Source: Ananas comosus (taxonomy: Eukaryota > Streptophyta > Magnoliopsida > Poales > Bromeliaceae). From it: a DNA stretch of 64,000 bases. Shown piece after piece: positions 34,086 through 43,555 of this stretch. Below the pieces are notes generated by a model, which worked only from the letters and a program-made list of their open reading frames with translations, ran no database searches and was not told the origin of the DNA. The DNA is taken from positions 9,535,277 through 9,599,276 of the forward strand of contig NC_033621.1 of assembly GCF_001540865.1 (NCBI RefSeq), in the 5' to 3' direction. How positions within the stretch are numbered: position 1 is the stretch's first letter; every line of letters begins with the position of its first letter. A program made the translations under genes and the position numbers.

Positions 34086-34421
34086 CTAACAGCTCACGAG
34101 GGCGGCACGCGGGGGATCGCGGCCGCCGTCGGGCCCGACCAGCAGGGGCCGACAGCCGGGGCAGCAGGGCCGGCAGCCGCGGGGGGCGGCGGAGCAGCGG
34201 GCGATGGCGTCGGCCCGGCAGTCGCAGTCGCAGTCGCCGTCGGCGGCGGCATCGCGGCAGCCGGAGGGCGGGGCGGACGAAGGAGCGGCGCCGCCGGCCG
34301 CCGGCGACGATGCGGTGGATGTAGCGGCTGCCGGACGTGGGCGGTGGCGGGCGGCGCGCTGGAGGAGGAGGAGGAGGACGAGGTAGAGGAGGAGATAGTG
34401 GAAGGTCGTGGAGTTCGCCAT
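34086..34421 (-). CDS. Putative secreted cysteine-rich peptide
   Basis: A single exon of 111 codons starts at ATG 34421 in the context AAATTAATGGCG. Residues 8-20 (YLLLYLVLLLLLQ) form a hydrophobic leader and a signal-peptidase site may lie near residues 21-33. The middle is Ala/Pro/Ser-rich and low in complexity. The last 60 residues hold ten cysteines in the pattern C..C-C-C..C..C-CC-C..C, including CDCDC and GCRPCCPGCRP. The size, leader and Cys-rich C terminus fit a plant secreted peptide, but the spacing matches no family I recognise (not clearly EPF, GASA, LTP or defensin). GC content is very high against an AT-rich background, as in many commelinid monocot genes. The opposite-strand ORF is a shadow. 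Function unknown. Confidence 0.6.
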   Translation of the reverse strand: MANSTTFHYLLLYLVLLLLLQRAARHRPRPAAATSTASSPAAGGAAPSSAPPSGCRDAAADGDCDCDCRADAIARCSAAPRGCRPCCPGCRPLLVGPDGGRDPPRAALVSC

Positions 34422-34447
34422 TAATTTCTTGTTTCTTATAATTGGAT

Positions 34448-34488
<41 letters not shown>

Positions 34489-34534
34489 TAGAGAGATGAG
34501 AAATGTATTAGAGAGGGGGTGAAGGAAAAAGGCT

Positions 34535-34548
34535 TTATATATATAAAA
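34535..34548 (-). promoter_or_regulatory. TATA box of the Cys-rich peptide gene
   Basis: On the - strand CTTTTATATATATAAAGCC stands about 115 bases before the ATG. Transcription would start near 34510 and give a leader of about 85-90 nt, most of it the CT run that reads (GA)n on the + strand at 34449-34485. A TATA box, a pyrimidine-rich leader and a good start context support the gene call. Confidence 0.65.
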
Positions 34549-34659
34549 GATAATACATGGAGGGAGAGCTCCGGCGGTTATGCGACAGTTATACGATCTG
34601 TAGAGAATATTTTAATATATAAATCTATGTAATTAAATACGAAAAAAAAAAAAAAAAGC

Positions 34660-34960
34660 TTCAAATACCATGCCTATAATTTCATACATTTTTTACTTTA
34701 GTATCCTATGTGTGCTTGAAAGTGTGTCAATTTAGTACTCCGTGATTTTATTTTATTTTATTTTTATTACCACTTCTATTAATTTTTTTCGTTAAATTAG
34801 TAACAAAGTTTAAACTAAGAGGTAGTAAAGTGAATATTCAATAAATCTAGGTAGCGTATTTGAAGTTTTTTTGTATATAATTTAATAAAATGTTAATGGA
34901 CGAGCTAAAAAAAAAGAGAAATGAAATTACAGGATACTAAAGTGAGAAAGTGCAAACTCA
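34660..34960. repeat. Degenerate 'CTGTGGTTT'-type inverted-repeat element
   Basis: The left arm 'cttcaaataccatgcctata' with 'actttagtatcctatg' and the right arm 'acaggatactaaagtgagaa' match the element at 3006-3600. Half of each arm is lost. It lies about 110 bp upstream of the Cys-rich gene's TATA box. Confidence 0.55.
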
Positions 34961-35124
34961 ACCCTAAAAAGACCATTCAACCCTAATATCATCCTAACCC
35001 CACAATAATTTTTCATCCAAAGGTTAAAACTTTGGTAGCAAAAGGGACCAAATACCATTAATAGTATTCCAGCCCAACTTGCATAATTCTATATATATTT
35101 ATATAGAGTACGGCTAGTAGCATA

Positions 35125-35173
<49 letters not shown>

Positions 35174-35176
<3 letters not shown>

Positions 35177-35716
35177 TGAGCTAGAATACTATCGATAGCA
35201 AACGGGCTCCGTTGCCACCCATTTGTTTTCGATGATGGAGCCTCCAAATTGACGATCGGCACTGTTGAACATGATCTATACTACTTGAAGCATCTAGAAA
35301 TCAAATTTCATACTTTTTCGATATTGTTCTCTTGTCGATCAAGTGGGCACAAAATGAACGGCTAAAAATGAATATTCTTTAAAAAGTGATGATAGGGATC
35401 TTATGATCAAAATCGAGAGTATAGATCTTGTTCTAAATAGTTTAAAGAATTTTCTAACCAAAATTCAATTGATTTGGATATCTTTACACCGTTAAACGAG
35501 AAAGTGCTTCATATCGATCATTAAAATTATAAATTTTGAAACCCTTTAATCATTAGGTTAAAAATATCGAAAAGATTTGAAATTTGGTTTCTAGATACTT
35601 CAAGTGGTATAGATCACGTTCAATCGTGCCGATCGTCGACTTGGAGGCTCCATCATCGAAAACAAATGGGCGACAATAGAGCCCGTTTGCTACCGATAGT
35701 ATTCTAGCTCAACTCT
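35174..35716. mobile_element. Hairpin MITE copy D
   Basis: The outer arms are 'gttgagctagaatactatcg' on the left and its complement on the right, ending in CTCTATATATAG. The tips 'gcaaacgggctc' and 'acccatttgttttcgatgat' pair across the element. The core is shared with copies A, B, C, E and F. It lies directly against a TA run (35131-35172). Confidence 0.8.
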
Positions 35717-35721
35717 ATATA

Positions 35722-36280
35722 TAGAGTGAGGCTACTATGCTATCGGAAGCACGGAGCCTTCCGTGCTTCCAGTTTGTTTTCGATGTTGCGACTTTCGAAT
35801 CGTCGATCGGCTCCGTTAAATTTGATCTAGAGTATTTGGAGTACCTAGAAAATAAATTTTATTATTTTGCGATATCATTTGCCTAGTAATCGAATGGGCT
35901 CAAAATCAACAAATTTCAATGGCCGTAGTGAGCCGTTTGCAAGTTTAACGGTGTGGAAATATCCAAATCATGTGAAATTTTGATAGAAAATTCTTTATAC
36001 TATATAAAACAAGATCAATATCTTTGATTTAAAATTTTAATGTCATATTATTACATTTTGTAAGATTTTTATTTTCAGCCGTTGATTTTGAGCCCCTTCG
36101 TTCACTAGGCAAATGATATCGTAAAATCATAAAATTTATTTTCTAAGTACTTCAATTACTCAGATAAGGTTTAACGGAGAACCGAATCGACGAGGGTTTT
36201 TTCGAATAATTCGAAACATCGAAAACGAGCTAGAGACGAGACTCCGTGATTTTCGATAGGTATGTGCCTACTCCTCCTTA

Positions 36281-36285
<5 letters not shown>
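35722..36285. mobile_element. Hairpin MITE copy E
   Basis: It begins 'agagtgaggctactatgcta' and carries the tip 'aagcacggagccttccgtgc'. The right arm is more diverged ('cgataggtatgtgcctactc'). It sits head-to-tail 6 bp after copy D and ends at a long TA run (36286-36345). Confidence 0.75.
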
Positions 36286-36327
<42 letters not shown>

Positions 36328-36643
36328 ATATTATATATATATATATACTCTGAATAAATACTTTTATTTTTCATAAAATATAAGATAATATTATTTCTTG
36401 ATTTTCAAGATTACATGGGCTTACATGTTTTCACTAGGTCATCAATTTCCATTATATTTCACATAAAATTTCCACTAGTTTTGTGCTTTTGCAAATCCGG
36501 CTCGTTTTTTTTTTTTTTTTTCCTTTTTTAAACTTTGTATATTCGATCATATTTTTTATTCTAAAGAATTGAGCAAATTACCACTTTGCCCGAAATAGGC
36601 ATATAGTGCACATATTAAACCTATTTGTAACTCTTGCTCTCTT

Positions 36644-36792
36644 ACCAACCGTCCCTAGAGCAAGTGACAAAAGGCTTGATGATTGGTATCCGAGACCTAA
36701 GTTCGAATCCTAGTTGATTCACATTTCTAGCTAAGTTTATTTCTAAATGAAATAAACGAAGCGGGTAGCGTGCTATCTATCTCTCAAAAAAA
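36644..36792 (+). mobile_element. Young tRNA-derived SINE
   Basis: A tRNA-like head carries an A-box-like TAGAGCAAGTG (36656-36666) and a B box GTTCGAATCC (36701-36710), internal RNA polymerase III promoter motifs. The body 'ctaagtttatttctaaatga' and an A tail follow. A perfect 15-bp target duplication AACTCTTGCTCTCTT flanks it at 36629-36643 and 36793-36807, which is the sign of LINE-type priming and of recent insertion. Confidence 0.92.
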
Positions 36793-37337
36793 AACTCTTG
36801 CTCTCTTCTCCTTTGTTCTGTGCAGTCCTACTTCGTCTCCTTCCTCTCATGAAAAAATTGTAAAATATTAACGTCCTCAACTTATTAAATAGATTCTTTT
36901 GAATTAATCCATCACATCATAATTATAAAAAAAAAAAAATCTATTGTACTTTTTTTTAAAAAGAGAGACATAATTAACGTATTATTCCTGATGTGGTGCA
37001 ATTATGAAACAATAGACTTTTTCCCTCTCATCTCCCTTATTCTGGATGTGCGCATCCCCCTTGCATGGCGCCTTGGGCCGATTGCATGTGTGTTCTACGA
37101 AGCTTGCATCGCATTGGAGGATGTCTATATTATAACACTCACACCACATTATCTATCCTCAAGGCGCCAATCACATCTCCTCTTTTGAGAGCAAAGTAGA
37201 ATAAAATTATTATTTTAATAACCAGGATAGAATGGGCGAACCAAAATAAAAAAAAAAATCTGATTGATTGAAGATGCCGTAACAGCAGCAATATAACTAA
37301 TACATTTTAGACTTCATGATACTGGGGAGCGGTGGTG

Positions 37338-37440
37338 AGAAAGTGCAAAACCACGGGACATTAACTTGATACACTTTAAACCACAAGATACTAAAGTGAG
37401 AAAGTGCGAAACTACAGAAATAGTATTTGAAGTTTACCCC
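37338..37440. repeat. Single arm of the 'CTGTGGTTT' element
   Basis: The units 'aaaccacgggacattaact' and 'aaaccacaagatactaaag' end in 'gtatttgaagtttacccc'. Only the right arm is present. It abuts the stop codon of the three-exon gene (TAA at 37448-37446 on the - strand), leaving five bases between. Confidence 0.7.
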
Positions 37441-37445
37441 AAAAA

Positions 37446-37586
37446 TTATGGCCCGAGGCTCCAAACAAAATCAATGCTTTGCCAGAAGCAGTTCCACATA
37501 AACTCAAGCTCATTCAAGTTGATAGTTTCTGCAGAAGTATTGTCTGAATCGAATTGTTCAAACAAAGCCAATAGAACAGATTTCAA
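37446..37586 (-). CDS. Three-exon gene: exon 3
   Basis: 46 codons plus TAA. It opens LKSVLLALFEQFDSDN and ends with an aromatic-rich WNCFWQSIDFVWSLGP. The acceptor TTTCTACTTGCAG is good. The composition and lack of stops in just this frame support coding. Confidence 0.65.
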   Translation of the reverse strand: MKSVLLALFEQFDSDNTSAETINLNELEFMWNCFWQSIDFVWSLGP

Positions 37587-40381
37587 CTGCAAGTAGAAAC
37601 AGATGAGATTGAGACAAGAATTCTAAAAAAGTAGACTATCTTTCGCATCTTAGAAAACAAAGAGTCCGCTGCTAACTGACAGAGCATGCAGTGCAACTTA
37701 AAAATTGTCGAGCAACGATTTCTCATTGATAATATATAACAATTGAAATCAAATGGCATAGCCTAGTTATAGTATGAGTCATTCCCCGCGCATTAAGTTT
37801 CCAGAAAAATACAGCAAAAAAGGGGGAGATAGCTCACGAATAACTTGAACTTGTCAATTGTGTTATCCCTGTCATTATACATTTAATCAACTACAGGTAT
37901 TCCCAAATCTAAAACCCAACAGAAAATCAACTTTGTTATAAATTAGCCCGATAACCAAGAAATAAAGAGGAAGTTATCATGACAAAATTTATCCCGAACC
38001 GAAGAATAGCAGATATGAGTATCATGCACAACGAAAAATTTAGCCGCAATTTTCAAGTCGAAATATCAATGAGATTACATATCGCATACCCTGGATAAAA
38101 TAAGGCCTATAACTAGGACACTCTCGGCTTGAATCACTTGTGATGTTAAAAAGAATCTCCAAGTGTAGAAGATTTAAGTCATGTTTGAAGCTTGAGAGAA
38201 GGCCGGCCAGAAACATAGCAAATGAGAAAGGTGTCATGCTAAGTCTTCGGATGGCAATTTGTTACATTTTGTAAAGCATATATAACAATTTACAATCCAA
38301 GCTTTATTAGGATTTCTCATTGTTTGGTTGAATCTCTTTTGTATCCGAAACTGAATATTTGACATGGATATTATAGAAATTAGCTCCAAATTCCCTCTGA
38401 CGCGGGCTTAAAAGCAGCGTTGGAAGGAAAGAAGCACAAGACGAATAACACAATTTCTCGACAAAGATGGAAATATTATTAATCAACTCTAAAAACTAAT
38501 TACATTAACCAAACGCTACGTATACATATAGGATCGATACCGGGATCCTACTATAAGTGATGATAATAAATTGTAATAATCTCTAAACCTAAACCGATCA
38601 GAAATAACCAAATAATAGGACTCAAAATAAGATAAAAAATACAAAAACTTCCCGAAAATAACTTAAAAATGTAAAAACGGAGGCCTAAACAATTGAATTT
38701 GCATCCCAAACTCGGCAGGAATGGTTTTGCTGATCAACTCGTAAATCTCGAAAAATATTTTCCGAATTAGAGTTGCATGCTGAAAACGGACACTCGAGTG
38801 AAAACTTAAGGCCGTTAAAAGATTTTTCTCACCGATTGTAAAAGTTGCTGAACTCAGCAGGATTTCTAGCCCAGCTTGGTTGAGGCACGCTTTCCCTCCC
38901 TTTCTTTTTTTTTTTTTTTTGATTGATAAAACGTGACTCTTGGATAAAAGGGAGGTGCAATATCATAATTTTTCTATATACGCACCAGTGAGGTCGAAAC
39001 GACAATTACCCATGAACATATTCTCTCATCTTTAAGCAAATTCATTTCTAGCATTAAAGTATTTACATGAACAATGTCATCACAAAGTCACAACTTGTTT
39101 CGAAATTTATATGGCTGATACAAAATTTCCCAAGGCTAAAATAATAATCAAAATATAACTCTTTTATGATTTATACATCAATCCATGTGAAAAACTACAA
39201 TCTGCGACTAGGATCACTGAAATTCACAAAACTAAAACACTCCTATTGGTAAACAATCCTTTTGTTTACATGAACAATGTCATCACAAAGTCACAACTTG
39301 TTTCGAAATTTATATGGCTGATACAAAATTTCCCAAGGCTAAAATAATAATCAAAATATAACTCTTTTATGATTTATACATCAATCCATGTGAAAAACTA
39401 CAATCTGCGACTAGGATCACTGAAATTCACAAAACTAAAACACTCCTATTGGTAAACAATCCTTTTGTTTACATGAACAATGTCATCACAAAGTCACAAC
39501 TTGTTTCGAAATTTATATGGCTGATACAAAATTCCCCAACGCTAAAACAGCAATTATAATATAACTCTCTTATGATTTATACATCAATTCATGTGAAAAA
39601 CTACAATTTGCGACTAGGATCACTAAAATTCACAAAACTAAAACACTCCTATTGCTTTCCAACGGGAAGGATGTTAATGATTTCAAATGTCCGCGATGAG
39701 ATATTCAGAGGAAAACTAATATTAAGTGCATCACATACAACACTTGTAAACAAAAGGATCAGAGCAAGTAGGCAGGAACATTGCAAGAATAAAAATTAGG
39801 TTTCAATAATGGCGATCAAATTGTGCAGATAAGCTTCTCTACTGTAGCAAGAGATCAAAAACATCTCAGAAATTCTAATCCAACAAAAAAAAAAAATCCA
39901 TTTACCTCAAAAATTTTTCAATGTTACGCCGCAAATTCTTAGATCCTAATCCGAAAAGCCCATAAAGTTCATCTTTTCCCTATCTCTTCTCCTTCTTCTT
40001 CTTCTTCTTTCTCCTCGCATCCCCCAAATCCCCAACGCCCCGACCACCATCGAAACCGCTCCTTTCCCCATCCACCTCCTCTCTCTTCCGCTTCTTCTTC
40101 TTCCTCATCCCCCTCGTCTCCTCTGACCCCAAAACCCTAGCGCCCACATCCCCAACCTCTCCCTTAACCCCGCCACTAGGGTTTTCCACTTCGCCACCCC
40201 CGTGAGGATCGATCTCGCGGTGGAGGCGCACGAGCTCGTCGAGGGCGGATCTGAAGCGGCGGATGTAGGCGGCGATGTCGGGGCGCAGTCCTCCTCGCCG
40301 CCGGCGGCGAAGCGCGGCGAGGACGCCGCCTCCACGAGCGACGGCGCCTTCGACCCGCCACCACTCTCTCACCGCCCTCAT
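37446..40381 (-). CDS. Unrecognised three-exon gene with one in-frame TAG
   Basis: Exons on the - strand: 40381-39906, 37868-37838 and 37586-37446. Donors are TTGAG|GTAAAT and TTATTC|GTGAGC; acceptors are ATGACAG| and CTACTTGCAG|. Lengths 476, 31 and 141 sum to 648, with phases 2 and 0 agreeing. The start MRAVREWWRVEGAVARGGG is followed by a helical Arg-rich segment ('DIAAYIRRFRSALDELVRLH'), a Lys/Arg-rich stretch, then GKDELYGLFGLGSKNLRR. Exons 2 and 3 read DNTIDKFKLF and LKSVLLALFEQFDS..., ending WQSIDFVWSLGP. The one flaw is a TAG at 39982-39980, right after a Lys-rich (AAG)n run. Either it is a nonsense allele, a sequencing error, or part of a small 93-nt in-frame intron ending at that very AG. 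I do not recognise the protein. Basic stretches hint at a nuclear location. Confidence 0.65.
37838..37868 (-). CDS. Three-exon gene: exon 2 (31 nt)
   Basis: A 31-nt exon supplying one base to an Arg codon and then ten codons, DNTIDKFKLF. The donor GTGAGC is strong and the acceptor ATGACAG is weak but preceded by a branch-like TTGATTAAAT. Its frame matters: only this acceptor joins exon 1 to exon 3 without a stop. Confidence 0.6.
38400..38990. other. Unclassified repeat-like DNA in the intron
   Basis: The stretch 'aaagatggaaatattattaa' onward, followed by a T17 run near 38910, reads like part of an LTR or UTR. I find no ends, no target duplication and no coding. It is listed so that the space is accounted for. 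Confidence 0.25.
39065..39655. repeat. 203-bp tandem repeat, 2.9 copies
   Basis: Units start 'acatgaacaatgtcatcaca' at 39065, 39268 and 39471. The first two are identical as far as I can read. The third has about ten substitutions and ends at 'cactcctattg'. It lies in intron 1 of the three-exon gene. No coding content. Confidence 0.95.
39906..40381 (-). CDS. Three-exon gene: exon 1
   Basis: 158 codons plus two bases, GC-rich at the 5' end, with ATG 40381 in the context CGTGGATGAGG. The open part to the TAG is 133 codons. The same frame then continues 24 codons past the TAG to the donor. The polypurine leader (GA-rich on the + strand, 40405-40435) lies upstream. Confidence 0.65.
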
Positions 40382-40620
40382 CCACGGCGAGATAGGAGGT
40401 GCAGGGCAGCGAGAGAGAGAGTAGAGAGAGAGTGCAAAGGGTAAATCGGCGACTTTGCAGGAGCTTCGGCGAAGGGAGGAGAATTAGCGGTTGTATTGAC
40501 GGGTTTTGTGGTAGGGGTGGAATCGGAGCCGGCGATAACGAAACGCCTGCCCGTAACCGTTAGGCCGCCAGTATGCTAACGGGCCTCGCTCCGTTTTTTT
40601 ATGAGGTCGGGTGGAATTTG

Positions 40621-40657
40621 CCCCCCCCCCCCCCCCCCCCCCCCCCCCACCCCCCCC
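40621..40657. repeat. Long poly-C tract (C28, then AC7)
   Basis: 28 consecutive C residues, an A, then seven C. G/C homopolymers this long are rare in plant DNA. It lies about 240 bp upstream of the three-exon gene's start and could form an i-motif or, on the other strand, a G-quadruplex. Confidence 0.95.
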
Positions 40658-40696
40658 ACATTACCACTCCATTCTAAATTGATCGAAACGGGTCTT

Positions 40697-41100
40697 AGGG
40701 ATGTCAATAAATATGGATATTCAAAATTTTATTTGAACTCGAATATGAACGGAGCGGATTTATTTGATGTTAAGTGGATATAATTTTGGATAAAGATATA
40801 AACAAACAAAAACTCGAGGGATTTTGATTCAGATATGGATTTTGTCCTAACAAAATCCGAAGCCTGACTCATTCCTAATCCAAATTAATATTATATATAA
40901 ATATTTTATGTTATATTTGAATTTGTATTTTAATAATATTATATATTTTGAAATATGGTAAAGAGAAATAATTTGGGTTCGGGTTCGAATTCGGATTTTC
41001 GGGCTTTTGGTCGGATTCAGATTTGGACATAGATTTTTAAAATCCGTCGGATTTGAATTTAGGTTTGAGTTTCGAATTTGAATGTGTCCAAGCCTTGCCC
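40697..41100. mobile_element. Old hAT-type MITE copy
   Basis: It starts TTAGGGATGTCAATAAATATGG and contains 'gggttcgggttcgaattcgg', the inverse of the interior of the copy at 14610-15054. The right end 'gaatgtgtccaagcc' is degenerate and no target duplication is visible. Confidence 0.55.
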
Positions 41101-41352
41101 AGATTTAGCCTGAAAACCTAATGCATTAGTTACCATTAATTATTAACCAAATATTTAGTTATATACATTTATCTATGTAAGAAATTACGAATATACCTAT
41201 AATATATTATAGAGAAAATATCTACTGTGCCTTTTAAAATTTTAAAAATTTTCTATTTTGCCTTGATTGACCAAAGTTTTTTTCTTTTTATTACAAAAAT
41301 TTGTTCAAATTTTAGCCTCACCGGAATAGAATTTTAAAAAAGCATTCCAAAA

Positions 41353-41490
41353 AGAACAATACTATCCGTACACACCACAGTGAGTGTACATATTATATTT
41401 TTACCAAAAATCAATTAAATTTTTGTGATCCTTAGAATGAAGGGTATAAAATCTACACCCTATACAAGTACAATATTTCTTTAAGAAAAA
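41353..41490. mobile_element. Small MITE ('GTGTACAC' family, copy 2)
   Basis: The ends 'aacaatactatccgtacaca' and 'acaccctatacaagtacaat' are imperfect inverted repeats resembling those at 15185-15362 and 44775-44935. The interior is short and AT-rich. Confidence 0.45.
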
Positions 41491-41737
41491 GAAAAGTAAA
41501 TTTAAAAGTTTTGAATGGTAATAAACCGCATATAAGCAAAAACCCCTGTATTATATACATAGTAGTATTTTAAAGCCCTAAATAATTTAATTAGACATTA
41601 TTTGTTCCTTGGACTTAATTTTTCTAAAAGAAATGGATAAAAAAGGTTGACGCGAAGCCCAACATTATTTTTTGGACCGATTTTGGGTATAGTATGACCA
41701 GACCCGAATCCGGCGCAGTTCCAACCTTATAAATTAA

Positions 41738-42732
41738 GGCCCCGTTTGGTTGGGGGGATAAGCGGGGATAACGAAAGTTATTCCCGCTATTCCGCCAAAC
41801 GGGGTGAAATTTGGTCGGAATATTTTATCCCGGTCAAACCTTGCTATTCCCGGTTATCCCGGAATAGCAAGGGATTTGCTATTCCACCATTTTGGTGGAA
41901 TAGCACTATTCCAATGCTTTATTTCAAACTTAATTAAAATTATAAATTGAATTAAAACTAAATTATATAAATATAATATGTTATATATTATATATTATAA
42001 TACAATATTTTTATTATAAAATTATTAATTGTACTATATTAATACATATTATTTATATTTAAATATTATAATAAAATTTATAATAAATTATATTTAAATA
42101 TTATAATAAATTCTTTTTATTAAATTTAAATTTAAGTAGAATTTTTAAAAAATTTATAAATTTATTATAATAAATTATTTTTATTAATTGTTCCCACCAC
42201 TATTCTTATTTTAAAATTTTAAAAATTAAAAATTTAAATTTTTAAAATTTATAATTTATAATCTCAAAATTAAAGTTTAAAATTTAAATTATAAATTTTA
42301 AATTTTAAATTTAAATTTTGATATTTTAAATTTTTGAAATTTAAAATTTGATATTTTATATTTTTTTAAATTTAAATATGATCTTAAATTTAAAGTTTGA
42401 AATTTAAAATTTAAAATTTTGAATTTAAAATTTGAGATTTTAAATTTCAAAATTTGAAATTTCAAAGTTAAAATTTTAAATTTAAAAATATATATTTAAA
42501 ATTTTAAAAATTTAAATTCAAATATAATAAGAGGATAATATGATTATTTTTTATTTATAAAACTCACTATCTTTCTTATTCCATCTTACCTAACCAAACG
42601 TTATTTTTTTTATTCACAGGAATAACCCAATTTTCATCCAAACGCAAAATTGATCTAATCCTCGCTTATATCTCAATTTATACCTATCCTTGGAATAGCC
42701 ACTTTTTCCTTATTCTCGAACCAAACGATACC
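41738..42732. mobile_element. Large AT-rich MITE with 'CCGTTTGGTT' ends
   Basis: The left end GGCCCCGTTTGGTTGGGGGG and the right end ...CGAACCAAACGATACC form inverted repeats that extend inward ('ggggataa'/'ttattctcg', 'gctattcc'/'ggaatagc'). TAA stands outside the left end and TTA outside the right, suggesting a PIF/Harbinger (Tourist) type with a TWA target, though the duplication is not exact. The 700-bp interior is a low-complexity 'aaatttaaaattt' repeat with no gene. Confidence 0.65.
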
Positions 42733-43414
42733 TTAGAGAGACAAAATTTTGGTTGGGATAATTTCCAATGTGAGACAAAATTTTAGTTTTTTTCGTTGTT
42801 TTTTGTTGAGTTGCAATTTCAGTCTAAAAGCTTTTAATGTACTTTTCATATTATTAAATTCAATCAAATATGGTTATATCATTCCGTTTTAGTTTACATT
42901 TATATATATGTGTTTATTTAATCTGTATATTTTTGCTAAAAAATTTCTATTCATTCGCATCGTGAGGGTCCCTACACTGGTATATATAAAGATGAACAAA
43001 AAACTTTTAGTTGTGATGGAATCCTAAATAGAATCATATATGTTTGAAAAATAAATTGGTTTAAAAATACCTATCAAATCAATGATTGTTTAAATTCAAA
43101 TAACAGATCCAAAATTAACTTTAAATTTTGAGTATCATTCATAAATTTAATCTAAATTCAAACTTTAACTTAATTATGGAATCAATTTAAATTTTTAAAT
43201 TTTGAGTATTTGTTAAAAAACAATGGTATGTAATGAACACATAAAAAATATTTACGGCATAACTAAATTGGGAGCATACGTAGAAACAAAACAAATTTAA
43301 AAAATAAATCAATTAGAAATAGACTCATGTCACCCATAGCCATTTTAATTCAAAATACATATTCAAAATTTATTTTAACTTTAATTTTATTTTAAATTTA
43401 ATTTAATTTATAAT

Positions 43415-43445
43415 ATTATCTGCATCGCACATGTATTATAACTAG
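43415..43445 (+). mobile_element. Helitron-like 3' end (degenerate)
   Basis: A TGCATCGCA stem (43421-43429) is followed by 'catgtattataactag' and a T. The hairpin core GCATCGC matches that at 30468-30497 and at 63.5-63.9 kb, so these belong to one Helitron family. Upstream AT-rich DNA (42740-43415) may be its body. Confidence 0.45.
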
Positions 43446-43555
43446 TGTGTATATGTATTGCGGTCCCATGGCCCCCATAAATTATAGACCATTTAGAAAT
43501 ATGTTCTCAAAATTTTGCATTTTTGGCCTGAGCAANAGAGAGAGAGAGAGAGAGA

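Noticed and set aside
34204..34386. Plus-strand ORF 'MASARQSQSQSPSA...'
   Set aside because: Opposite-strand shadow of the Cys-rich peptide gene; no promoter on that strand.
38040..38237. 66-codon minus-strand ORF 'MTPFSFAMFLAGLL...' in the intron of the three-exon gene
   Set aside because: It looks protein-like, but its only donor (CAGG|GTATGC) leaves a phase that meets a stop in the next exon, while exon 1 joins exon 2 in phase without it. Kept as a possible alternative exon only.
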